From contig CAOLHI010000060.1 of the NCBI GenBank assembly GCA_948474755.1, positions 1,090,283-1,154,282 on the forward strand: a stretch of 64,000 nt of DNA, in the 5' to 3' direction. The notes under the pieces were generated by a model. The model was not told the origin of the DNA, made no database searches, and saw nothing but the letters and a program-made list of their open reading frames with translations. Of the stretch, positions 13,074 through 25,450 are shown one piece after another. Within the stretch, counting starts at the first letter, position 1. Each line of letters opens with the position of its first letter. This DNA comes from Ctenosaura bakeri. Its lineage: Eukaryota; Chordata; Lepidosauria; Squamata; Iguanidae. Position numbers and translations under genes: made by a program.

Positions 13074-14504
13074 CTTTTCCTTGAATGGGCACCAGACTTT
13101 GACAAGATAATTAGTGCACTCAAAGCCATTAAAGCACAAATTGAAATAAATGACATTTCAAAAGAGATAGTCTGGGACAGAGTAGTTGGGAGAAATAATC
13201 TAGGGGCACATTTAAGACTGCCTGGCTTATTTTAGAATGAGCTCTCATGGATTTCAATCCACTTCTTCAGATACAATGAAAATTCAGATGGATAATGTAT
13301 TAGTATTAAAGGTGAAGTTAGATTCCTCCCCCTGATCTATCTCTATGAAATATAGGAAAGGAAATCTTTATGGAATTGCCATAGTGATGCTTGTATTCTA
13401 GGAACCCACCCAAATATTTTCAATGATTGCAATATATGAGTTAAATGCAATAAGATAAGTGTATGCTGAGGATGTACCCTTTTAATCGAGTTATCCTAGG
13501 CATTCAGGATCTTATTCTTGTGCCTAGGAAGACAATAGTTGTATTTACAGCTGTAGGACAACTGCAAACTGCTGTTCTCATCATATCCCTGTGGCACATG
13601 CATGTCAAAGTAAACATTTAATGAAAATGAAGCAGTGAAACATGTCATTGTTCCTCCTAGAATCAGTCTTAAAGAAAGTAAACGTCATGATAAAAGCATG
13701 TTGTTCATAAGTGGGCCAGTTTTCTGATCAGCAACTATGCAGGATACTTGTGTTGTGAGCACCTCCTCAATCTGATGCCTCAGTACCACTTCCCAGCCTC
13801 CAGATTGGTATCTGTTGTTTTTAATTAATTTCCTAGCCTCTGGGGGGGGGGCAGCAGACAGCATCAAAGAGAAGGCATAAAAACAGTATCTATCAATGTA
13901 CCATAAGAAGTAGCAAAACTTACACCAAACAAGTGTGAATAGCTGGGGTGATAAGTTTATATGCCAGAATGGGAAAAAAGAAAAGTAGCAGTGGATACAT
14001 TCAGGAGTATTAGAAGTGTATGTTGCTGTGTGAATTCAACTAAAGATTTTTTTTTTAAAAAAAAAAGCCAGTTGCCATTTCAATCATGGTCAAGGCTTAT
14101 GTTACTCATCCAGCATCCATTGCAGCAAGCCAAGCAGTTATTTATAAGTCTTCTGGTGAAAATATATTCTTATGAGCTTATTTTACGTTGAGAATGTATA
14201 CAAAAATTATTCCCTAACAAGAGACTCAAAAAAAATCTTTTCTTGGATGCAGCTGCATTTTCTGTTTGTTTTTTAAGGAGCACAATGAGCAACACTAATT
14301 GTGCAAGAGTGATTAATGTTCCTGTTGAGTTCTTCTCAAGTTCCACTGGGATACTGTTTTTTTTTCCTGCTATCACCTTACAATGTAATGAACAGCACAT
14401 CATCCATGCACTATGTGAAATATTATCTTGCATATGTTTTGAACTTTATGAAATTGTAATATTCAATGTACAGAAATGCAAAGTGGCATGAATACACTGT
14501 TAGA
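13074..14504. other. No gene recognised
   Basis: Unassigned AT-rich DNA with a short poly-G tract near 13,842. Confidence 0.55.
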
Positions 14505-15010
14505 CTGTGTCATGCCCTGCCTTCAGAACATGGACTCTGACTCAGAGTCTGAGACATGGGGCATGCCAGGACCTGCTGCACAGAAAGCGGTTCACTGCCA
14601 CAAACAGAAGAAGGGGTGGTGTCAACTGCAGCGGAGAGTCCTGCCTCTTCAGACATAGAACAGCACTTACCTATACCCAGCTTTGCAGAGGACAGGCAGC
14701 AAAGAGAGACCTGGCATCACTCTTTCAGAATTTATAACTGGCAACAATTAATAAAGCCACAGGTGCACTAGGTTTCAGACCTATATAGTTGACATCCTTC
14801 CCCTCCAGGAGTTGTCAGAGTTTATCTGACTGTCTACCCTGCTGGATACCTTGAAATATACTTGGGCTGACCTTGGACACTCCTTTGCCTTGGAACCCTG
14901 TTGGACTTTATTTATGACTCTGACCTTACGACCTGGAAGTAAGTAATGAGCTGGGAGTTATTCAGTTTGTTTTGTTTGTTTTATCAACTGTGCCAAGACT
15001 GAGATAGGAC
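14505..15010 (+). other. Possible LTR-like sequence
   Basis: A GC-richer block begins TGTCATGCCCTGCC, contains an AATAAA (near 14,750) and a direct series of ctggac/ttggac-like words, and differs in composition from its flanks. This is reminiscent of Gypsy-type LTRs. I cannot define a 3' end or a target duplication, so the call is tentative. Confidence 0.2.
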
Positions 15011-16671
15011 AGTCTGAAGGTTTGCAAAGATGAATTAGGGTGGGTTCAATTGAAAGTGTGCAAATGGAAATTTGGAAATATGGAAAAAGACATTCTTTAC
15101 ACTGTTCATAATGACACCTTAAATAGGGAAGCTCAATATATGATCTCCACCCACCAAATAACTAAGTAAATCTGGCCCATTTTGGAATCAAGTGATTTCA
15201 GACTCTTCAAGGAAGGGTTAACCTATTTATGGACCATAATAGTTTCTGAAGGATTCATCTGTAAACCCATTCCATCAATTTCTACAGAAATCTCCTGCCG
15301 CCGCCACCACCAACAAAAAAGTATATATTTTCTCTCCAAACATGATTTTTTAAATCTATATTTACAAACCAAGCATGACACTGCAGCATTCCAGATGCAG
15401 AAAACCAGTGGATAAATATGATCTGGGTATTAGTCCTGGAATTATGGGCCGTCTCAGTTTGTATCGAATTCCACAAAGCCTGATTTCAGAAGGTAACCCT
15501 ATTTTTCAAGTTGCACAACTATCAGTAAAGGGATTTGATTGTGTATTATCCACCTTTCCTTGAAAGTCATCCCAGTTTCACAATGTATATACATGCACAT
15601 GCTTTGGGAAAGAGAAAGGGAAACAGTCTATACAGAAAAAATATTTAATCAATCTCCCAGAAGGAGATACCCCACCTGGAAATAACACATGACACTTCAT
15701 TTCTCAGTGAGGACCATGGCTTCAGTAAATTAAGATTCTGGAATCTCTCTTTTTTACCCCATATGTCTCTATCCAACATTTCATGGAAGGAAACATCATA
15801 TATACTCTTTTTGTAGTCACATTAATTCATTTTGGGAAAGTTAGAAATCAGGGTTGTTGCTATTGTTTTTCTCTCAAGTATATTCTGGGATAATTATTTT
15901 TTAATTTGAAAGTTATTTGTTACTGCGTATATATAATATATTTAGTTGAGGCTGAGTTCATAATTCTCAAAATGTTATCTCATTTAAAATAAAACTATGG
16001 TTCTGCAGTGAAATGTTTTTTATGGCTGTTGACATTCATCCATAAACCATGTCTTTGAAAGTATCATCCTCAACGGAATGCTACACTGTTGTTTTACAGA
16101 CTTAAACAAATCAACCCATTGGCATCTTATTCCTTTGAGACATATCATAAAGCCAATTTTATGATGGCTTTTCCCTTTGTGTTCTTACCATTATGTGACT
16201 CTTGAGACACCATATATTATTTTCCACACTAACCTCTACTAGAATATACAGAACACATTCAGCGCTACTCTCGTTGGTAAGAACTACTTTGTAATTTATT
16301 ATGCAATATGATCTTTGAAAACTCCTATGCAATCCAATCCATTCTGCACCACTTGGAATGGAATATTCAGTATCTACTGGATTTGGCAGTACTTGAAATG
16401 TCCAGATGTATTTCTTGGCAGTTTATTTATTTATTTTTTTAAAAAATAAAGATTCTGAATGTTTTTCAATTTAACTTTTGAGAAAATATGCACTTAAATT
16501 TTCAAGCATTTATTTTAAAGATGCCTGCTACTGTGCTGCAACCTTCCTTTGTCAATTAGCTTCAAAAAAAAAAAATCAAACTTTTAAAAAAAAGAGAGAA
16601 GAAAAGAGCAGCATGGCATGTCATCTGGTAGCAAATATCAACCTGTACCCTCATATTTTACATGTTGACAT
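15011..16671. other. No gene recognised
   Basis: Unassigned AT-rich DNA. Short frames only. Confidence 0.55.
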
Positions 16672-17285
16672 CATAGAATCACAGAATCATAGAGCTGGAA
16701 GAGACCACGGGGTCATCCAGTCCAACCTCCTGCTGTGCAGGAACACACATCAAAGCATTCCCAACAGATGGCCATCCAGTCGCTGCTTAAAAACCTCCAA
16801 AGAAGGAGACTCCACCACACTCCAAGGAAGCATATTCCACTGCCGGACAGCTCTGTCCATCAGGAAGTTTTTCCTGAGGTTCAGATGGAATCTCCTTTCC
16901 TGTAGCTTGAATCCATTGCTCCTTGTCCTAGTCTCTGGAAAAGCAGAAAACAAGCCCACTCCCTCCTCAACACGACATCCCTTCAAATATTTAAACATGA
17001 CTATCATGTTCCCTCTTAACCTTTTCTTCTGCAGACTAAAGATACCCAGTTCCCTAAGCAATTCCTCATACGACATGGCTTCCAGACCCTTCACTATTTC
17101 GGTTACCCTCTGGAAATGATCCAGCATGACAATATCCTTCTTGAATTGAGGTGCCCAGAACTGGTTACAGTATTCAAATGAGGTCTAACCAAAGCAGAAT
17201 AGAGTGGTACTATTACCTCCCTTGATCTAGACACCATATTCCTGTTGATGCAACCAAGAATCACGTTGGCTTTCTTGGCTTTACC
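16672..17285 (-). mobile_element. CR1 LINE 3' end, antisense
   Basis: On the minus strand the sequence encodes the CR1 ORF2 C-terminal region: [19 protein letters not shown], then a second frame with [36 protein letters not shown] and [17 protein letters not shown]. The 3' end at 16,672-16,705 carries the CR1-type octamer repeat (tcatagaatcacagaatcat on the plus strand). It is 5'-truncated at about 17,285. A frameshift lies near 17,105-17,125, so it cannot be functional. The copy at 29,550-30,145 is the same region in sense orientation. Confidence 0.93.
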
Positions 17286-18587
17286 CATTGGGCTTCAGGC
17301 AATATTCCAGTTACACATAGATACACATAGAATCCAGGGTTTAAAATATTCAGAACAACCACAGTAAAAGTATATGAAATGAACACAGATTGATATAAAA
17401 ATTCATCTATCAGCCTTATTTATCTTTATTAAGCTTTGCTATTCTGATACAGGTGTGGAAACACCAAACTGTGTAAAGTAGTTCACAAGAAAATGATATG
17501 CACATATTGCGTACACATTTCTTTGGATTTGTAACCCATCTAATGCAGAGGGTTTAGGCTGAATATAGGTATTTAAAAGTGAGTCCTACAACAGCAGCAT
17601 AAAGGCCAAAAAAGTATGCACTTTTACTGCACTTTATTCCACTATAATCCCTGGAGGTTCATGGTGTACATTTTTAAGGTACCATAGACCTCTGTAGTTT
17701 TTATTAGGAAATGTGAGAGATAGCAGTCAGTTTCCTAAGCACAGTAATCAAACTGGAAAGATAGAAGCTGTACAACAACCAGTCATCCAGAAGGAAAGTC
17801 ATCCAGCTGAGAAAGAAGTAAAAATAGTTCTTACTTACTTTTATGTAATCAAATATATGTCTAATGGAAGAGATAGAAGCAAGCAGAAAAATTGAGTGTT
17901 TTAGGAAGAAAGAGTGTGTTGAGAAAACATTGCTAACAAACAGGCTGTTCCCACTTGGGGACGGTACCTGAGTTTCCTTCCCTCCCAATATGCACCAAAA
18001 ATACTACGAAAAGTCAAATGACATATAGGAAAATCAATTAAAACACTATGTTTATTTTTGAAGTAAAACTTTAATTTCAACATTCTAAAATGTTATTTTT
18101 CTTGATGTTTCTGTTAGCAAAATTGTCAATGACATTGTTGAAGTCAATTTGATCACACAGTTGCTGGATGTGGAAGTTCCATGCTACAACATATTACAAT
18201 TTTAATTCCCATACAATTCTGGCCTGTGTTCAAAGTGCTGGTGATGATATTCAGTGCTCTATGGAAGGATTCTCAGTCTCTCTCTTTTCCTCTTGCCTGC
18301 CCAGGGATCAAGGGGTAATGGAGGGGCCTTTCTCTGTATTTCATCATTAAGAGCAACACACAATGAAAGCCCATGGGAGCAGGGCTTTCTGTACTCTAGC
18401 ACCCTGGTTGTATAATGCACTCCCCAATATCAAATTGGTGCTGATACTGGCTTCATTTTGGCACCAAATTAAAAGGTAGTAAAATGTAGCTAAAGCCTTT
18501 GGGGGTCTAACGGTTTTATTCAGTTGACTTTAACCATTTTAGCTTGTTTTAAACTGTTAAAATAGTGTGTGTTTGTGTCTTTAATTT
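17286..18587. other. No gene recognised
   Basis: Unassigned DNA. The antisense frames at 17,700-18,083 have no domain. Confidence 0.55.
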
Positions 18588-18775
18588 GCCTGTCAACTTA
18601 TGGCAACAGAATGAATTTCATAGGGTTTTCTTAGGCAAGAAACCCTCAGATGTGGTTTAGACAGTTCCTTCCTCTGAAATACAGTCTATAGCACCTGGTA
18701 GTCCTTGGCGGTCTCCCATCTAAGCTGATCCAGCTTAGCTTCCAAAATCTAATGAAATTTGATGCCTTGAAGACT
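18588..18775 (-). mobile_element. 5S-rRNA-headed SINE (5S-Sauria type), antisense
   Basis: The plus-strand segment cctggtagtccttggcggtc followed by tcccatctaagctgatcc is the reverse complement of a 5S rRNA-like internal promoter region (AAGCTAAGC, GATGGGAGACCGCCAAGG, ACCAGG). The body toward lower coordinates (acttatggcaacagaatg) matches the shared SINE 3' part. The sense copy at 52,859-53,090 has the same arrangement. Confidence 0.75.
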
Positions 18776-19661
18776 TACCCTTCTTTTAGACTGTAAATTA
18801 TATGCTTACTCTTAAAAAAAAAAAGAATTAACTGTTTTACTTAAAGCTGAATTTACTATAGACCTCTCTCAGATCTCTGGAGGACAGGATGGACAGGATG
18901 AAAATATTTAAATTAAATTAAAAAGTATATTTATTGATGTGAAACAGAACAGGACAGCTAGAACCCAATTTGAAAGATGAATTGCCACTCCTGGTAGGGA
19001 AGTATGCTGTCAGTGGATGCTGGGAGCAGTAATCCAACACATCTTGAGGAGGCCAAGTTTTATTCAGGAATGGAGGTTTCTTCCCCTGTACAGTGAGATT
19101 CAGTCCTTTGAAAACATCTTTGGGAACAAGCTCCAGTGAGCCAAGAACTCCAGCAAGGTATTCAAAGCAATTTCTGTCATCTGGAGTCTTGTACCATGTA
19201 TAAGAGCAGCAACAGCTGCCAGCCACTCTGAATTTAATTGATAAAGGACAGCTAAGGGTTTTAACCCTAAACATGAAGAAATACTGACTCCCAAATAAGC
19301 ATGCATAGGGCTCGTTCACCTGGTTAAACATGCAGTCTTCACAAGCCACACACAAGTACTCATGTGCGTCCACATATGCCTGCACACAAGCACACACACA
19401 CATACAACCTTGGAAATCAATTCAATAAGCAGGCAGAAGACAGCTAGCAAAGGCTGTTTTTCTGTCTTTACTGATATGTGGAAGGGAGGGGGAGGAAGGG
19501 AGAAAGAGAGAGCCAGAAAGAAAGGCAGGGAAAAAAAAGGATTCAGACCTCTCAGACTGGCCAGCTTCTCTTCCTTCTGTCCTCACCCCTCTTCTTCATC
19601 CTCCTCCTCTTCTTCTTTTCTCTTCTTTCTGTCTCCCTCCCATAACCGAAATGAAGGACAT
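18776..19661. other. No gene recognised; purine-pyrimidine tract at 19,485-19,635
   Basis: The 161-codon minus-strand frame at 18,918-19,403 has no recognisable domain. It also contains a phrase like ggattactgctcccagcatc that is common in reptile repeats, so I do not call it a gene. A GA-rich block switches to a TC-rich block between 19,485 and 19,635. Confidence 0.5.
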
Positions 19662-20100
19662 TGTTACTGCAGGTTAGACCTCCTTGGAGATACCCCCAGA
19701 TATCATTTTGATATTATAATTTGGCTCTCTTCTACCACCCCTCTCCACGTGTTTGTGAGGCCCTGAACAAGCACAGACTAGGTGTGGCCACTAATTACTG
19801 GACATTCCATTCTCCACCCAGGCATGCCAGAAATAGCCAGATCTTTGCTTTAGGAGACCTCTCTGCAAACACCTTCATTATGTATGCACGCTGTTTACAA
19901 AGGACTCCCTGACCCGAGCAGGCAACCTGGCAAGCTGAATACTCAACTGCCAAGCACTCTGTATTTGGATACTGGCTAACTCTTTGTCAATTCAGACTTA
20001 ACTCAATCATGCTAAATTCTGACCTTTCCAAAGCTCTGTCCTGCTCCTAAAATGCATTGTTTTCCCCAAGTGTGGCATAGCCTGCAATCACATTTCTCCC

Positions 20101-20107
20101 TATAAAA
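20101..20107 (+). promoter_or_regulatory. TATA box of the solo LTR
   Basis: TATAAAA in the expected U3 position. The second LTR copy conserves it on the minus strand at 55,520-55,526. Confidence 0.6.
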
Positions 20108-20459
20108 ACCCCTGATTCCAAGACCTTCCTCAGATCACTCCTGAATTCCAGACTGCCTTGCCACTGCTTTGCTTGGTGAGCCTTCTCCTCAGTTCCAGTA
20201 ACTGAGACTGCTCAACCTGGGATCGCTCCTGAGTTCCAGACCATCTTGCTGCCACTTTGCCTGGCAAGCTTCCCCTCAGTTCCACGAGCTGAGCTACATC
20301 ACACCCCAGCATCGCTCTCTATCTTCTTTCCAGACTTCAGGAACAGGTTCCGTATCGCCCGAATCAACAATCCCTCTGAAAATCCCACTATCACACTCAA
20401 ACTTTTATTTTCCTTAGTTATCTGTGTGCATGTGTTGCTTACATTGTGTGCCTGTATTT

Positions 20460-20465
20460 AATAAA
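20460..20465 (+). promoter_or_regulatory. Polyadenylation signal of the solo LTR
   Basis: AATAAA about 360 bp after the TATA box. Conserved in the minus-strand copy at 55,252-55,257. Confidence 0.6.
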
Positions 20466-20636
20466 GATCATTCATTATTTCCAACACGGTTTGCTTCTTG
20501 ACTTGGCCTGACTCCATAAACATCGGGTTACAAGATCCTGCTGCGTTACCCTGCCTCTCATTTTGCCAGCAGTGACCTAAGCTAATTTTCCCCAAAGTGT
20601 GTTGTTGTCCCGGGACCCCCAGTAAACAGGGTAACA

Positions 20637-21815
20637 ACTGTCTCTTGCCAAGCTAGACAAATAATCAATTTGACTTTTGTGAAAAGGAGGCAGGATCACA
20701 TCCTCAAAGCATTTTAGTAAAACAAGCAAAGGGACAGGGGGAGAGAGAAAGAGAGAGACCAGCAATGGAGTGTTGTTGCAAAGGAGATGGCAAGGTTCTC
20801 ACTCCCCCCTCCCTTGTGTTGCACCTCTAATCTCAGCTAGATTGATGAATTACTCCACTGCCCTACTTTAATTATGTATGTGGTATGCAGAATAAATCCA
20901 GCAGTGCCCCCAAAAAGTGCCACTGGGAGCAACCTTCCCCCTCTGCCCCCCTTCTGTTCTGGGCTGTACACCCCCACTTCATGATATGGTGGAGCTGGCA
21001 AATATAATTTAATTGGCATAAATTATATATTTTATACTGATATGGCTGTCAGTGGCTCTCATGGTGGCAAAAAAGGATTGGCTGAACATGCACAATGCAA
21101 AAGTAAGTTAGGTGGGACCTCAGGACATGGCCAGATCATAATCAGGGAAGCTCTGGTAATAATAGACTTGCAAATGTCCCTCAATGACTTGACCTTTAGA
21201 AATAGCACCTGAAACTGCCCCCAACTATCTTCAACCTGCTCCCTTTCCCTGCTGAATTTCCCCTTTATTTCCACACCCGTCCAGCCATTAAGGAGATATC
21301 ACATTTCCCATCACATTTCCTTTGCCACCTAATGCTAAAGCCATTTAGCTCATTCCAGACCCCATTTTCTATTCTGCCAGAGAGCCTTCCTTCTCAGGGC
21401 AGAAAAAGAGTATTCAAACCCTGTCTATGAGCCAGATAGCTCATAGTACTCTGGACATAGGCCATCAATCTGTTGCTACAATTCACATTCTGGTACTACC
21501 CTCAGACCCTTAGTCTGACCACATTGCTTCATCCCTTCACGGCAGGAAAGGTAAATATCACCTGCTTCACCCCAGCTTCTTGCTATCCTATTTTCCCCCT
21601 TTTTCCTTCAGTTAGCCTTATGCAATTGTGAGACTGCATGAAATTTTCCCCAATAAAACAAAACTTGCTTTTGAATTTCCAGCTGGTGTCACTGCATTAG
21701 TACTCATGTGCACACATGTAAAAGCTTCTGCTGGGTTATCCCTACTCTCTCACAGGCCTTCCCTTAGATCTAATATTCCCCACTGCTTGACAGAGGTACT
21801 GGCACCATATGTGGA
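20637..21815. other. No gene recognised
   Basis: Unassigned sequence following the LTR. No retroviral coding sequence is visible immediately 3' of it. Confidence 0.5.
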
Positions 21816-23302
21816 CCTTTGAGTGACCTATATTTTGATCTAAATGTTACCATAAATATATCCCTGCTGTTAATAATGGACTGGATGAGGGCAAACAAAT
21901 TTAAGATTAATCCAAACAAGACAGAGGTGCTCCTGGGTCAGTTGAAAGGCAGATCAGGGAATAAGGACTTCACTTGTGCTGGATGCAGTTACATTCCCCT
22001 TGAAATCTTAGACTTTCAGCCTTGGTGTTTTCCTGGACTCAGCTCTGAGACTGGATACCCAAGTTTCAGCAGTGGCCAGGAGTGCATATTCACAGTTAAA
22101 ACTGTTGGGGAATTGAGAGATTTTTAGTAATTCAGCAGAGTATTTTGTAATACACAGACAGAAATTGAACCAATTAGTAGCCCCACATCTCCACCCCAGA
22201 CATACTTAACCTAGCTCGAAATAAACACAAACAGTTTGGTTAAAAATATGAAAAGTTTACTCACAAAATCTTGTGTATAGTCTACACAGGTTCAATTCTT
22301 GAAGAAAGTAAGAGGAAATTAAGCACTTACACACTTGCTGAAAATAATCCCTGTTAGGAGATCTCAAAGCATGCTTTCAGGACCAAAGGTGAAGACAAAA
22401 GAAGAAGAGGAAGAGAACATGCAAGAGGAAGTGAGTGTTGACCAAACAACAGGAAATTTATTCTAGGCAGCCCCCCCCCCATGCCTGCAATAGACATGCA
22501 AACCAGCTAGCCAGTTAATTAAGCATTCAAAGGTTGCCACTCCCAACAAAAACTTTTGTACCAGCTGCACACATTATTTGTGATGTCAAATATGGCTGCA
22601 GGGACACACACAGTGATTACATCTTGATTGGACTACTGTAATGTACTCTGCATAGGGCTACTTTTGGAAACTGTTTGGAAACTTCAGCAGGTTCAAAATA
22701 CGGCACCCAAAACGTTGACCAGGGTCAGTTACAGGGAGTACATAACTGTTAAAATAACTTCACTGGCTACCTGTTCATTTCTGGTCACAATTCAAGATAC
22801 TGGTCATGACTTATAAAACTCTATATGGCTTAGGTCCAAACTAAAGACCATATCTCCCTATACAAACCTGTTGACCCCTAATATCCACAGGGGAAGACTT
22901 TCTTTCACTGCCACCAGCATCCCAGGCTCGCCTGGTGAAAACATTCTCAGTGGTTGCTCCACCCTGTGGAACACTCTTCCATGGGAAGCTAGGCTGGCTG
23001 TTTCTCTGCTCTTCTTTTGTCAGCAGACAAAAACATTTCTCTTTAATCAGGCTTTCATGTGAACTGGGGAGCTTTTTATTTTTATTTATTTGTTTGTTTG
23101 TTTGTTTGTTTATTTATTTATTTATTTATTAAAATGTATATTGCTATGGGTTTTTAAAATAATTTATATGTTTTAATGCTTTTTAAAAATGTTTTTAACT
23201 TATTTTTGATCCACCTTGGGTCCCATTCTAGGACCAAAGGTGGCATACAATATAACAAATAAATAAATACATAAATACATAAATAAATAAATAAATAAAT
23301 AA
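21816..23302 (+). mobile_element. L2-clade LINE, 3' half, split by an insertion
   Basis: Three blocks of L2 ORF2 are readable in order. First, MDWMRANKFKINPNKTEVLL (about 21,877) covers the end of the reverse transcriptase. Second, LDYCNVL followed by ETVWKLQQVQNTA (22,626-22,720) leads into HWLPVH-like sequence in a shifted frame. Third, STLWNTLPWEARL, then KTFLFNQAFM (22,960-23,060), is the ORF2 C-terminus. A 3' UTR follows with the L2-type end (gatccaccttgggtcccatt near 23,210) and an (AAAT)n tail to 23,302. Frames are broken repeatedly. About 490 bp at 22,108-22,598 are foreign to L2. Confidence 0.8.
22108..22598. mobile_element. Foreign insertion in L2, possibly a solo LTR
   Basis: The L2 reading is interrupted after cagttaaaac and resumes at cagtgattacatcttgat. 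The inserted block begins TGTTGGGGAATT on the plus strand. On the minus strand it would start TGTGTCCCTG, end CCCCAACA, and contain AATAAA (near 22,461), which fits an LTR-like unit on the minus strand. No target duplication is evident and the borders are uncertain by about 10 bp. Confidence 0.3.
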
Positions 23303-23714
23303 AGTAAAATAGCCTGCACTTAAAATCCTGGAAAATAACATGCAAACTAGCTTGAGGTGTAGCTTTGGTCAGCAGGCTGACTGTGAAGTTATTGCATCCA
23401 TGCCCTGCAGAGATTCAATATGTTACAAGTTATCATCAATAAAGTTCATGACTATGCTACCCCATGATTCTTTGATTTCTCTATTCTTATGGGTGAAATG
23501 TCTCTTTTTCTTTTCCTTTTCAACTTCTCTAATGAAAAAAGTGCTGGAGTGCAAAAACCACAAATAGATTTCTATTGTAAAACAGAAGTTTACTACGGAT
23601 ATATTTATTTGCTAATATTCTTTTCAAAGGAAGCAATGAGTAATTTAGACATTTTTATTCACACTGCAAGGAAGCCTTTGTAAGTCACTGGTTTTTGAAA
23701 GATCACTTGCACTT
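23303..23714. other. No gene recognised
   Basis: Short unassigned stretch between the L2 tail and the next TTTTCTGCA-type repeat. Confidence 0.5.
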
Positions 23715-23930
23715 CTGGACTTATTCTGCACAAAATTTGCACATGGTGGTTTGTGCAAGGGGGAAAAAAAGACATTTTCTGCAAAAAAAATAATTTTTGA
23801 ACAGACAATGCTATTTCCCTTGCAGAAAATGCTGCAGTTACAGAGTTTTTCTGCACAACATTCTCATATGGTGGATCTGCATAGAAAACAGCATTTTCTA
23901 TACAGGATATGTCATTTGCATGCAACAAGA
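23715..23930. repeat. TTTTCTGCA-rich unclassified repeat copy
   Basis: It begins TGGACTTATTCTGCACAAAA, almost the same start as the copies at 50,635 and 59,298, and then carries repeated TTTTCTGCA/TGCAGAAAA words. Confidence 0.6.
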
Positions 23931-24551
23931 GTGCTACCAAACTCAGTTGACTGTAGTTTATCTTCCATTTTGGCTCGGTCCAAATCACCTTGGAAGGGTC
24001 AGTATTGCCAATCCTATCCACACAGCTAAGGTATAAACTAAGAATAGGAATATCTGCCAGTTTTATTTCTCTCACATTTTTTAAAAAAACCTGAAGCTCT
24101 TCCTCTACCCTAAGTATGAAGAAATGTGTGGATTTAAATAAATCCTTCTAAAATTAAAAAAAAAAAAATCTGAAATCAAGTTCTGTTTCATCTGCTATGG
24201 CCAAATCCAATATGTACAATTTGCAGTATCCATTAGCTGTTTCTATAATACAAAGGCTTAGATTGTTAACAGCAACTTCTCTTTAGTGAATGGGTATGAT
24301 TTTCCTTACAGAATCATTAGTACTAGTTAGAAATAATAAAATTTGGTTTGCACACTGAATCCAAGTTATGTTCCTGTGGATTATGTAACTCATAAAAACG
24401 GTTTAGAAGACAATTTTATCTCTTACCTTAGGACAGACTAGTTGTAACACGGTTGTCACAGTAAGAATCTTCCTTCAGACTTCAGAATAGGTAGTGAACT
24501 ATATAGCTATCATGGGTGGAGAAGAACATATTATACTCATCTGATGTATAT
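23931..24551. other. No gene recognised
   Basis: Unassigned AT-rich DNA. Confidence 0.5.
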
Positions 24552-24752
24552 AGCCTCTCCACACTACACTGTTATAGTACTATTATTTCACTTTCAGCAT
24601 CCTATGGAGTCCTGGGGTTTGCAGTTTAGGGAGGTGCATTTAAAATTCTCAGCCAGAGAGTCCTTTGGCCTCAGTAAACTACAAACCCCAGAATTCCACA
24701 GGATGTTGAAAGTGGAATAAGAGCACTATAACATTGTAGTGTAGAAAGGTCC
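24552..24752. mobile_element. Palindromic inverted-repeat mini-element, 201 bp
   Basis: The arms actgttatagtactattatt and aataagagcactataac, plus tcctatggagtcctggggtt and aaccccagaattccacagg, pair across a spacer. The ends (AGCCTCTCCACACTAC / GTAGTGTAGAAAGGTCC) are diverged versions of the family ends. The spacer (agccagagagtcctttggcc) is also present in the 46,751 copy, marking a subfamily. No clear target duplication. Confidence 0.85.
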
Positions 24753-25089
24753 AAAGTTTAAAGATGAAGATCATATCAGAAAAAAGAGTGTAATAAAGTT
24801 AAGGCAAGACTAACATGACTAAATATACATAGATTCAAACCTAGACTTTCAAATGTTAAAATTTAGCACTTCCTTCTTACCAGATTCAGTTTCTCCCATG
24901 TTTGAATTTTTAAAAAAAATCAAATTATTTTCCTCAATTTTGTGGATATATTTGCGAAGGGTGATAAATTATTACGCTGTAGGTATGAAGGAATACCCCA
25001 AAATATTTGAAAATGATCAAAACAATCCATATTGAGTGCTGGAAAACTATGACGAAGACAATCCTGTACTTATGAGGATGTTTGTAATT

Positions 25090-25450
25090 TGATACTTATT
25101 CTGTGCTAAATTCACACTTTTTTTTCATCACTTTTTGAGCATAATATTTATGGACAAAAAGTTTTCTTTCCTGAGCACAAAAATGCAGCTTTTTGCAGGA
25201 AAAACTGCATATGACTTTGCACAGAATAATTCCCTAAGTACAACATTTTCTGCCCAGAAAACAGTATAAAAATATTTAATTGTGCATAAAATGCTGTTAT
25301 CTGTGCAGAAAATGTTCTGCCTCATTCTCCCCCCCCATGAATATATTCTGCAGAATAATTTCTGAATTGTGAACAGCCTTTTCTAAAACATTATTTCAAT
25401 GGTAGAAAATTGCTTAAATTACTTGTTGCTTCCTTCAGGAACAAAATCAG
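25090..25450. repeat. TTTTCTGCA-rich unclassified repeat copy
   Basis: It starts gatacttattctgtgctaaa and carries multiple TGCAGAAAA-type words. It ends with gaaaattgcttaaattactt then gttgcttccttcaggaac, which matches 59,500-59,545. It extends the family consensus at its 3' side. Confidence 0.6.

Larger units (their letters stand above)
19662..20636 (+). mobile_element. Solo LTR, 975 bp (LTR family A, copy 1)
   Basis: It starts TGTTACTGCAG and ends CAGGGTAACA, so the termini are the perfect inverted repeat TGTTAC/GTAACA. A TATAAAA lies at 20,101 and an AATAAA at 20,460, dividing it into U3, R and U5. A second copy in the opposite orientation lies at 55,061-55,968. This copy contains an 88-bp direct duplication (starts at 20,133 and 20,221) that the second copy lacks. 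No internal gag-pol sequence, primer-binding site or convincing target duplication is seen (flanks acat and actg), so it is treated as a solo LTR of an unassigned retrovirus-like element. Confidence 0.8.

Noticed and set aside
16478..17119. 213-codon plus-strand open frame
   Set aside because: Its second half is the antisense of the CR1 fragment at 16,672-17,285.
18918..19403. 161-codon minus-strand open frame with mixed composition
   Set aside because: No recognised domain. It contains a phrase typical of dispersed reptile repeats and begins in a CA-repeat region (MCVCACV), so a real exon is not supported.
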